Shown here in pieces: positions 1-5,010 of a DNA stretch of 5,010 nt (position 1 is its first letter; the number at the start of each line of letters is the position of its first letter). Made by a program: the position numbers and the translations under genes. The notes under the pieces were generated by a model that was given only the letters and a program-made list of their open reading frames with translations, did not search any database and was not told where the DNA came from. Source of the DNA: Actinocrinis sp046724665 (GTDB lineage: Bacteria; Actinomycetota; Actinomycetes; Streptomycetales; Catenulisporaceae); the NCBI GenBank assembly GCA_046724665.1, contig JBKOWZ010000207.1, positions 1-5,010 of the forward strand, given 5' to 3'.

Positions 1-469
1 CGTCGTGCTGGTTGCTGCCGAAGGTGATCGCGATGAACGCGACTTCGAGCCCTTCGAGCAGCACGCCCTTGAACGAGAGCGTGTAGGAGTACCAGTCGTT
101 GACCGCCCACCGGCTTTCGGAGTGCGCTCGGCGTGCCGCAGCCAGTTCGCGCTGGAAGATCGCGTCCTCGTCGTGCAGGTCCTTGTGCCCGCTGTAGCGC
201 AGGATCGCCTTGCGCAGCCACTGGAGGCCGAACACCAGCAGCAGGCCGCCGACCACCAACCGCAGCGCGCCGAGCGGGATCGCGGTCAGCGCCGGCCCGA
301 GCGCGGCGACGACCGCAGCCAGCACCAGCAGGGCGCTGCCCACGCCGAGGCCCGCCGAGCGCCAGTCGCGCGCGGTGCCCGCGGCCAGCACGATCGTGAC
401 CGCCTCCACCGCCTCGACCGCGCAGGCCAGGAACACCGCGACGAACAGCGCGGCGCTCGTTCCGGTCAC
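1..469 (-). CDS. COG4280-like multi-pass membrane protein (3'-truncated by window edge)
   Basis: The first 156 residues are visible; the C-terminus lies beyond the left edge. The GTG start at 469 is preceded by GGAGGT (480-475) with a 5-nt spacer, which decides the start. Predicted membrane segments, from hydrophobicity read by eye, lie near residues 6-31, 39-64 and 68-85. A charged, probably cytoplasmic segment (about 86-128, rich in R, H, D, E) follows, and a further hydrophobic segment begins near 131. Two short acidic signatures are embedded in hydrophobic helices: E19-A-V-E22 and E139-G-L-E142. From memory the sequence matches the actinobacterial family annotated as COG4280 predicted membrane protein, whose function is not established. 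Acidic pairs inside helices recall cation-transport families such as GDT1/UPF0016 and FTR1 (REGLE motif), so a transport role is possible but is only inference. It is transcribed away from the GNAT gene. Confidence 0.8.
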   Translation of the reverse strand, partial: MTGTSAALFVAVFLACAVEAVEAVTIVLAAGTARDWRSAGLGVGSALLVLAAVVAALGPALTAIPLGALRLVVGGLLLVFGLQWLRKAILRYSGHKDLHDEDAIFQRELAAARRAHSESRWAVNDWYSYTLSFKGVLLEGLEVAFIAITFGSNQHD

Positions 470-474
470 CGCCC

Positions 475-480
475 ACCTCC
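475..480 (-). promoter_or_regulatory. Shine-Dalgarno site of the COG4280-like gene
   Basis: GGAGGT on the minus strand, 5 nt before the GTG at 469. It is a near-perfect anti-16S match and fixes the GTG as the start. No ATG lies close by in frame. Confidence 0.75.
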
Positions 481-483
481 CAC

Positions 484-504
484 CGGCTGTCGGCTGCCGG
501 CTGC
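484..504. repeat. Three tandem 7-bp repeats (CGGCTGY)
   Basis: CGGCTGT at 484-490 is followed directly by CGGCTGC at 491-497 and again at 498-504. The array ends 4 bp upstream of the Shine-Dalgarno site of the minus-strand membrane-protein gene, so it would lie in its 5' leader or core promoter. It could be a slippage-prone microsatellite or a multi-copy protein- or RNA-binding site. The sequence alone does not decide. Confidence 0.6.
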
Positions 505-538
505 GATCCCGTCAGTCCAGCCAATCCGCATTTCTGAC

Positions 539-573
539 CTGCCGATCATCGTAACTACCGTTGAATCGGCCAG
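539..573. promoter_or_regulatory. Imperfect dyad, possible operator
   Basis: CTGCCGAT (539-546) is mirrored by ATCGGCCAG (565-573) with one extra base in the right arm; the perfect core is CCGAT/ATCGG with an 18-bp centre. The centre is the most AT-rich part of the intergenic region. Its position, about 70 bp from one start and 110 bp from the other, would suit a regulator acting on both promoters. No known binding-site consensus was recognised, and a dyad this short can occur by chance. Confidence 0.25.
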
Positions 574-673
574 CCGGTACTGCCTCACTCGCCTCGCCGG
601 AGCGCAGGTGTCGGACCCGCGTGATGTAGTGATCCCGATGGACGACAAACGATCGGACGGACAACCGACGCGT

Positions 674-677
674 GGAG
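674..677 (+). promoter_or_regulatory. Shine-Dalgarno site of the GNAT gene
   Basis: GGAG with a 5-nt spacer before the ATG at 683. It supports this start over the in-frame ATG at 638, which has no purine-rich site at a suitable distance. Confidence 0.6.
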
Positions 678-682
678 TGACG

Positions 683-1315
683 ATGGCGGCGAAGACGGCG
701 GCAGTCAAGACGGTGACGGACGGCGCGTTCCGCATCGTTCCGGCGAACGAGGCGTTCTGGGACGACCTACAGACCGTGTTCGGCAAGCGCGGCGCCCCGG
801 CCGCCTGCCAGTGCCAGTGGTTCCAGACCTCGGCCGCCGAATGGCGCTCCCTTCCGCGCGAGGAACGCGCGCTGCGGCTGCATGAACAGACCGCCTGCGG
901 CGACCCCGACGCGCCCACGACCAGCGGACTGGTGGCCTACCTCGACGACGAACCGGTCGGCTGGTGCGCGGTCGAGCCGCGTTCGGTCTACGTGCGCCTG
1001 CGTAGTGGCCGCATCGTCTGGTCCGGTCGCGACGAGGACCCCGACGACGACGGCGTGTGGGCGGTGAGCTGCTTCGTCACGCGCACGGGATTCAGGCGCC
1101 GCGGCGTCAGCCGTGCGCTCGCGGCCGCGACGGTGGACTTCGCCCGCGAGCGCGGCGCCCGCGCGCTCGAGGCGTACCCGATGATCACCAAGCCGGGCGA
1201 GGAGATCACCTGGGGCGAGCTGTACGTCGGCAGCCGCGGCATCTTCGCCGCCGCCGGCTTCACCGAGGTCAGCAGGCCCACCGTGCGGCGGGTCGTGATG
1301 CGCGTCGACTTCTGA
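683..1315 (+). CDS. GNAT-family N-acetyltransferase
   Basis: The product is 210 residues. By family, it would transfer an acetyl group from acetyl-CoA to an amine of an unknown substrate; no signal peptide or membrane segment is seen, so it is probably cytosolic. The acetyl-CoA-binding motif A is visible: a beta strand (V128 to T133) followed by R138-R-R-G141-V-S143 and a helix rich in Ala (144-154), a variant of the R/Q-x-x-G-x-G/A signature. Residues 95-115 hold the preceding strand pair with the G-W-C-A-V-E-P segment. A C42-Q-C44-Q-W46 motif near the N-terminus and the terminal R-V-V-M-R-V-D-F strand fit, from memory, a common actinobacterial subfamily. The ATG at 683 is chosen because GGAG (674-677) lies 5 nt upstream; an in-frame ATG at 638 and a GTG at 677 lack such a site. 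The stop directly abuts the convergent dnaE2 stop. Confidence 0.88.
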   Translation: MAAKTAAVKTVTDGAFRIVPANEAFWDDLQTVFGKRGAPAACQCQWFQTSAAEWRSLPREERALRLHEQTACGDPDAPTTSGLVAYLDDEPVGWCAVEPRSVYVRLRSGRIVWSGRDEDPDDDGVWAVSCFVTRTGFRRRGVSRALAAATVDFARERGARALEAYPMITKPGEEITWGELYVGSRGIFAAAGFTEVSRPTVRRVVMRVDF

Positions 1316-1330
1316 CTAGCGAAAGTCGCG
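1303..1330. terminator. Candidate bidirectional hairpin across two convergent stop codons
   Basis: CGACTT (1306-1311) pairs perfectly with AAGTCG (1323-1328). Skipping T1305 extends the stem by two G-C pairs (1303-1304 with 1329-1330). The 11-nt loop holds both stop codons, TGA (1313-1315) and the TAG of dnaE2 (1316-1318, minus strand). There is no T-tract on either side, so it is not a canonical intrinsic terminator. The symmetry partly reflects both proteins ending in an Asp-Phe pair, which weakens the case for selected RNA structure. Confidence 0.3.
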
Positions 1331-4300
1331 GCCGCGCAGGTGGCCTGGCTGGGCGGCGACGCGCAGCGGTGCGAGCCGCCCGGCGACGACGTTGAGCGCG
1401 CCGCCTCGGGGGTCGGAACCGGTGCGGTCGGAGCGTTCGAGGCTGCCGGTGATGCGCAGGGCGCCGTAGGAGAGGCCGACGCGCTGGTACTTGGCCCAGA
1501 CGGCGGGTGAACAGACCACGTTCACCAGGCCGGTCTCGTCCTCGAGGGAGAGGAAGCAGACGCCCCCGGCGGTGGGCGGGCGCTGGCGGTGGGTGACGAT
1601 CCCGGCGACGCGCACCAGGGTGCGGTCGGGGATGTCCGCGAGGCCTGCGACGGGGGTGTGGCCGGTGGCGTCGAGTTCGGCGCGTACGTGGGCGATGGGG
1701 TGGGAGTCGGGGCTGGTGCCGGTGGCCCAGAGGTCCGCGAAGGTCTGCTCGACCGGGCTCATCGCGGGCAGCGGCGGGGTGCGGTCGGCGCCGCAGGTGC
1801 CGGGCAGGTGGGCGCCGGTGGTGCCGGCCAGGGCGCCGGCCTGCCAGAGGGCCTCGCGGCGGGTCAGGCCGAAGCAGTCGAACGCGCCTGCCGTGGCCAG
1901 GGCCTCCAACGCCGCGCGGGGCAAGCCGGTGCGGCGCACGAAGTCTTCCAGGTCGTCGTAAGGGCCGTTCTCGTCGCGTTCGGCGGCGATGCGTTCGGCT
2001 GCTTTCGCGCCGAGGTCGCGCACGGAGGCGAAGCCGAGGCGGAGCGCGGGTTGCGGATGCGGCGAGGAGTGCGGGTGCGTGCGCTGATACACCCCGGATA
2101 CGGGTTCGAGGCTCGCCTTGTCGCGTGAGGCGTTGGCGTCTACGCCGCGCACGGTCACGTCGTGCCGCCGCGCGTCGTTGATCAGGGACGCGGGGCTGTA
2201 GAAGCCCATCGGCTGGTTGTTGAGCAGCGCGGCGGTGAACGCGGCCGGATAGTAGAGCTTTAAGTACGAGCTCGCGTATACGAGGTACGCGAAAGAGATG
2301 GAGTGCGACTCGGGGAAGCCGTACGAGCTGAAGGCCTCGAGCTTCTGGTAGATCTCCTCGGCCAGTTCGGCGGGGATGTCGTTGGCGGCCATCCCGGACA
2401 GCAGGCGCTGCTTGAGGGCGAGCATCTTCTCGGTGGAGCGTTTCGCGCTCATCGCCCGGCGCAGCTCGTCGGCCTCGGCGGCGGAGAAGTTCGCGACCGC
2501 GATGGCCATCTGCATCACCTGCTCCTGGAACAGCGGCACGCCCAGGGTGCGGTGGAGTACTTCGCGCAGCAGCGGGTGCGGGGGTTCGGGCTTCTCCTTC
2601 CCGGGATCGTTGCGGCGGCGCAGGTAGGGGTGCACGGCCCCGCCCTGGATGGGGCCGGGGCGGATGAGCGCGACCTCGATGACCAGGTCGTAGAACCTGC
2701 GCGGTTTGAGCCTGGGCAGGGTGGCCATCTGGGCGCGGGACTCGACCTGGAAGACGCCCACCGAGTCGGCGTCGCAGAGCATGGCGTAGACCTTGTCGTC
2801 CTCGCCGGGGACCGTGCCGAGGGTCAGGTCCTCACCGTGGTGGACCCGGACCAGGTCGAAGGCGTCGTGCAGCGCGCCGAGCATGCCAAGGCCCAACAGG
2901 TCGAACTTGACCAGCCCGGCGTCCGCGCAGTCGTCCTTGTCCCACTGGACCACGGAGCGGTTCTCCATCCGGGCCCACTCGGTGGGTACGACTTCCGCGA
3001 CGGGACGGTCGCACAGCACCATGCCGCCGGAGTGGATGCCCAGATGCCGGGGCAGGCCGTGCAGCCGGGTGGCCAGGTCCAGCACGTCGGGCGGGATGTC
3101 GGTGTCCTTCAGGTCCATCGCTCCGGCGTAGGGGCCGAGCTGCTTGGCCCAGGCGTCCTGCGCGCCGGGGGAGTAGCCGAGTGCGCGGGCGGCGTCGCGG
3201 ATCGCCATCCGCGCCCGGTAGGTGATCACGTTGGCGACCTGGGCGGCGCGCTCGCGGCCGTACTTGCCGTAGACGTGCTGGATGACCTGCTCGCGTTTGC
3301 CGGATTCGATGTCCAGGTCGATGTCCGGGTAGCCGTCGCGTACCGGGGAGAGGAAGCGCTCGAAGACCAGGTTGTGCTCGACCGGGTCCACGTTGGTGAT
3401 GCGCAGGGCGTAGCAGACCGCCGAGTTGGCGGCCGAGCCGCGGCCCTGGGCCAGGATGTTCCCGTCATGGCAGAACTTCGCGATCTCGTAGACGATCAGG
3501 AAGTAGCCGGCCAGCTCCATGTGGGCGATCACGCCGAGCTCGTAGTCCAGCTGCCGATAGGCGTCGGGGTGCTCACGGCGCGGGCCGTAGCGTTCCTGCG
3601 CACCCCGCTCCACCAGATGGCGCAGGTAGGACGACTCGTCAGGGAACTGATCGGGGATCTCCCGTCCCGGCAGGCTCGGCTTGACGGCCGTGAAGTCGAA
3701 CGCGCACTGCCGGGCAAGTTCGACGGTCCGCTCCAGGACGCCGGGGAAGCGGGCGAAGCGCCCGGCCATCTCCTCGCCCGAGCGCAGGTGCGCGGTCGGG
3801 CCGGCCGGCAGCCAGCCGTCGATCTCCTCCAGGGACCTGCGCGCGCGCAGCGCGGCGAGGGCGCCGGCGGTCGGGAAGCCGGCCGGGGTGGCGTAGTGCA
3901 CGTTGTTCGACACGATCGTCAGGGCGCTGTGACGCCGCGCGAGCTGCGCGAGGGCGTCGTTGCGCGCGTCGTCCCCGGGCAGGTCGTGGTCGATCAGCTC
4001 GACGAAGACGTTGTCCGCCCCGAACAGCGACTGGAGGCGCCGCAGTTCGCGCCCGGCCGCCCGCTCGCCGTCGCGGGACAGCGCGCCGGGTACCAGGCCC
4101 TTGCGACACCCGGTGAGCACCGCCCAGCGCCCCGCCGACCGCGCCGCGAGCTCTTCGAGGTCGTACACGGCCCGGCCCTTGCCCGAACCGGCCAGGCGCG
4201 CGTCCCCGATCGCCTTCGACAGCGACCGGTATCCGTCCACGTCCCGGGCCAGCAGAAGCAGGTGCGCCCCGGGCGGATCCTCGACTCCGGTGCGCTCGGC

Positions 4301-4645
4301 CGTGTCCGCCGCCAGCGACAGCTCCGCGCCGAACGCGGTACGCACCCCGCTGCCTTTCGCGGCCTGTGCCAAGCGCACCACGCCGTACAGGCCGTCGTGG
4401 TCGGTGAGGGCGAGCACTTCCAGGCCGAGCCGCGCGGCCTCGGCGACCAGGTCCTCGGGCTCGCTGACGCCGTCGAGGAAGGAGAAGTTGGAGTGGCAGT
4501 GCAACTCGGCGTAGGGCACCGCGGCTTCGGCGCGGTGTATCGGCGAGGACGGCCGCGCGGGTTTCGCGGTGAGCTCCCCGTGCTTGGCCCAGGACAGCAC
4601 CTTGTCCAGCTCCCGCCACGGCATCACCGGGTTGTTGAAGCTCAC
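1316..4645 (-). CDS. dnaE2: Error-prone DNA polymerase DnaE2 (ImuC), C-family translesion polymerase
   Basis: The 1109-residue product is full length for the family. It extends DNA across lesions after damage, working with ImuB in the mutasome; it is cytosolic. The N-terminus (S-F-N-N-P-V-M-P-W) is typical of DnaE2. The PHP domain starts near residue 45, with putative metal ligands H49, H51, D82, H83, E108 and H250. The polymerase core shows GRGSAANS (401-408), the catalytic PDIDLD (D441, D443), GIHSGGM (536-542), the third catalytic Asp in KFDLLGL (D582), VFQVESR (631-637), RPGPIQGG (662-669) and GFPESH (776-781). A helix-hairpin-helix region lies around 870-935 and an OB fold around 1008-1100; the end (R-D-F-R) resembles the conserved DnaE2 tail. 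It is distinguished from replicative DnaE1 by the QVESRAQM and RPGPIQGG region and the shorter C-terminus. All three polymerase Asp residues are intact. The GTG at 4645 overlaps the imuB stop by 4 bp. One TTA codon occurs at L795, and a His/Pro-rich insert at about 849-866. Confidence 0.97.
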   Translation of the reverse strand: MSFNNPVMPWRELDKVLSWAKHGELTAKPARPSSPIHRAEAAVPYAELHCHSNFSFLDGVSEPEDLVAEAARLGLEVLALTDHDGLYGVVRLAQAAKGSGVRTAFGAELSLAADTAERTGVEDPPGAHLLLLARDVDGYRSLSKAIGDARLAGSGKGRAVYDLEELAARSAGRWAVLTGCRKGLVPGALSRDGERAAGRELRRLQSLFGADNVFVELIDHDLPGDDARNDALAQLARRHSALTIVSNNVHYATPAGFPTAGALAALRARRSLEEIDGWLPAGPTAHLRSGEEMAGRFARFPGVLERTVELARQCAFDFTAVKPSLPGREIPDQFPDESSYLRHLVERGAQERYGPRREHPDAYRQLDYELGVIAHMELAGYFLIVYEIAKFCHDGNILAQGRGSAANSAVCYALRITNVDPVEHNLVFERFLSPVRDGYPDIDLDIESGKREQVIQHVYGKYGRERAAQVANVITYRARMAIRDAARALGYSPGAQDAWAKQLGPYAGAMDLKDTDIPPDVLDLATRLHGLPRHLGIHSGGMVLCDRPVAEVVPTEWARMENRSVVQWDKDDCADAGLVKFDLLGLGMLGALHDAFDLVRVHHGEDLTLGTVPGEDDKVYAMLCDADSVGVFQVESRAQMATLPRLKPRRFYDLVIEVALIRPGPIQGGAVHPYLRRRNDPGKEKPEPPHPLLREVLHRTLGVPLFQEQVMQMAIAVANFSAAEADELRRAMSAKRSTEKMLALKQRLLSGMAANDIPAELAEEIYQKLEAFSSYGFPESHSISFAYLVYASSYLKLYYPAAFTAALLNNQPMGFYSPASLINDARRHDVTVRGVDANASRDKASLEPVSGVYQRTHPHSSPHPQPALRLGFASVRDLGAKAAERIAAERDENGPYDDLEDFVRRTGLPRAALEALATAGAFDCFGLTRREALWQAGALAGTTGAHLPGTCGADRTPPLPAMSPVEQTFADLWATGTSPDSHPIAHVRAELDATGHTPVAGLADIPDRTLVRVAGIVTHRQRPPTAGGVCFLSLEDETGLVNVVCSPAVWAKYQRVGLSYGALRITGSLERSDRTGSDPRGGALNVVAGRLAPLRVAAQPGHLRGRDFR

Positions 4646-5010
4646 TGGTACACCCCCTCGACCCGCCACACTGCGCCCTCGACTGCCAGCAGCCACGCGC
4701 GTCCGTCCGAGGTCTCGCACTGCACCCGAGCCAGCCGCCGCGCGCCGACCGGGTCCCAGCGCCGCTCGTCGTACGGCCACGGGCCGGCCCACCTGAGTAC
4801 TCGCAACGACTCGCCCGCCACGACCAGCGTCGTCGGCGTTCCTGTCATGCGTGCGCGGCCGGTGACTGTCACCGGGTCGCCTGCGGGGTCGCGCAGTTCG
4901 ATCGCTGCTGCTGGTGACGTTGTCGCTGCTGCTGGGGCCGCAGTCGGCAGGTACGGCGGCGCCGGGGGAGGCACGGCGCCCGGCCACGGTGCCGCCGGCC
5001 TCGCGCCTGG
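4642..5010 (-). CDS. imuB: ImuB-like Y-family DNA polymerase homologue, C-terminal end (5'-truncated by window edge)
   Basis: Only the last 122 residues are visible; the reading frame is open to the right edge. The fragment carries the W-P-G-x-x-P-x-P segment, an Ala/Pro-rich linker (residues about 19-36 of the fragment), a small beta-rich domain (I-E-L-R-D...V-T-V-T-G-R), and WAGPWPYDERRWDP beginning at fragment residue 74, followed by a basic stretch and a terminal strand ending V-E-G-V-Y-Q. This tail is typical of actinobacterial ImuB proteins, known as Y-family members that have lost catalytic residues and act as the scaffold linking DnaE2 to the beta clamp. The catalytic palm and the clamp-binding motif lie outside the window, so loss of activity cannot be checked here. 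Its TGA overlaps the dnaE2 GTG, indicating a shared operon; by analogy an imuA gene may lie further right. Confidence 0.9.
   Translation of the reverse strand, partial: PGARPAAPWPGAVPPPAPPYLPTAAPAAATTSPAAAIELRDPAGDPVTVTGRARMTGTPTTLVVAGESLRVLRWAGPWPYDERRWDPVGARRLARVQCETSDGRAWLLAVEGAVWRVEGVYQ
4653..4658 (-). promoter_or_regulatory. Shine-Dalgarno site of dnaE2, inside imuB
   Basis: AGGGGG on the minus strand lies 7 nt before the GTG at 4645, within the last codons of imuB. Together with the 4-bp overlap (GTGA, 4645-4642) it supports coupled translation of the two genes, and it decides the GTG over the in-frame ATG seven codons downstream. Confidence 0.65.
4902..4935. repeat. 13-bp direct repeat in the imuB linker
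   Basis: TCGCTGCTGCTGG occurs at 4902-4914 and again at 4923-4935. On the minus strand both copies encode Pro-Ala-Ala-Ala in the flexible linker. It is most simply low-complexity coding sequence, but could mediate in-frame length change of the linker. Confidence 0.5.

Larger units (their letters stand above)
470..682. promoter_or_regulatory. Divergent intergenic region between the membrane-protein and GNAT genes
   Basis: These 213 bp separate two divergently transcribed genes, so both promoters should lie here unless one gene is leaderless or driven from within the other. Base composition drops around 520-570, where an AT-richer stretch contains TTGAAT (561-566) and TAACTA (552-557). No -35/-10 pair with correct 16-19 bp spacing and good match was found on either strand, so no promoter is called. 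Actinomycete promoters are often poor matches to consensus. A heptamer repeat (484-504), an imperfect dyad (539-573) and an imperfect direct repeat (640-668) also lie here. Confidence 0.5.

Noticed and set aside
552..563. LexA (SOS) box in the divergent region
   Set aside because: Each half-site has a mismatch to GAAC-4-GTTC and the wider palindrome is absent; neither flanking gene is a known SOS gene. Kept only as a side note.
5..682. Long plus-strand open frame upstream of and in frame with the GNAT gene
   Set aside because: It runs antisense to the membrane-protein gene, its product is Arg/Gln-rich low-complexity without family resemblance, and a well-placed Shine-Dalgarno site marks the GNAT start at 683.
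1589..2128. Gly-rich plus-strand open frame antisense to the dnaE2 3' end
   Set aside because: No ribosome-binding site or recognisable domain; the Gly/Ala-rich product is the expected complement of GC-rich coding sequence.
2245..2300. Local AT-richer patch inside dnaE2, possible internal promoter or transferred segment
   Set aside because: It encodes the conserved Tyr/Ser/Lys-rich segment around F-A-Y-L-V-Y-A-S-S-Y-L-K-L-Y-Y, so amino-acid content explains most of the dip.
3639..4619. 326-codon minus-strand open frame in another phase within dnaE2
   Set aside because: Composition is Arg/Ala/Gly-rich, typical of an out-of-phase frame in high-GC DNA; the dnaE2 phase carries the PHP and polymerase motifs throughout.
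4646..4987. 114-codon N-terminal extension of dnaE2
   Set aside because: It overlaps the real imuB reading frame, is Arg/Gly-rich without homology, and DnaE2 proteins begin at the S-F-N-N-P segment, which follows a good ribosome-binding site.

Overview
The window comes from a high-GC actinomycete. Codon third positions are almost all G or C, the genes use GTG starts, and the protein families present (a COG4280-type membrane protein, a CQCQW-type GNAT acetyltransferase, and an ImuB/DnaE2 pair of actinobacterial type) are common in Streptomyces, Catenulispora and relatives. Genus cannot be fixed from this sequence.

Layout, left to right: (1) the 5' part of a minus-strand membrane-protein gene that runs off the left edge (1-469). 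(2) A 213-bp divergent intergenic region (470-682) with a 3x7-bp repeat and an imperfect dyad. (3) A plus-strand GNAT-family acetyltransferase (683-1315). (4) The error-prone DNA polymerase dnaE2/imuC on the minus strand (1316-4645), whose stop codon directly abuts the GNAT stop codon. (5) The 3' end of imuB on the minus strand (4642-5010, continuing past the right edge), overlapping the dnaE2 start by 4 bp.

The best understood unit is imuB-dnaE2. In bacteria that have this cassette, an ImuA-type RecA-like protein, the catalytically inactive Y-family protein ImuB and the C-family polymerase DnaE2 form the damage-inducible mutasome for translesion synthesis. The operon promoter, its LexA box if present, and any imuA gene lie outside the window to the right. 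The 4-bp ATG/GTG-TGA-type overlap with a good Shine-Dalgarno sequence inside imuB indicates translational coupling. The GNAT gene and the membrane-protein gene are divergent neighbours with no evident functional link to the mutasome.

The window is mostly ordinary conserved chromosome. I found no mobile element, CRISPR array, RNA gene or clear new system. The points worth a second look are a single TTA (bldA-type) codon in dnaE2, paired acidic motifs in the membrane protein, a dyad sitting exactly on the two convergent stop codons, and repeats in the divergent promoter region.
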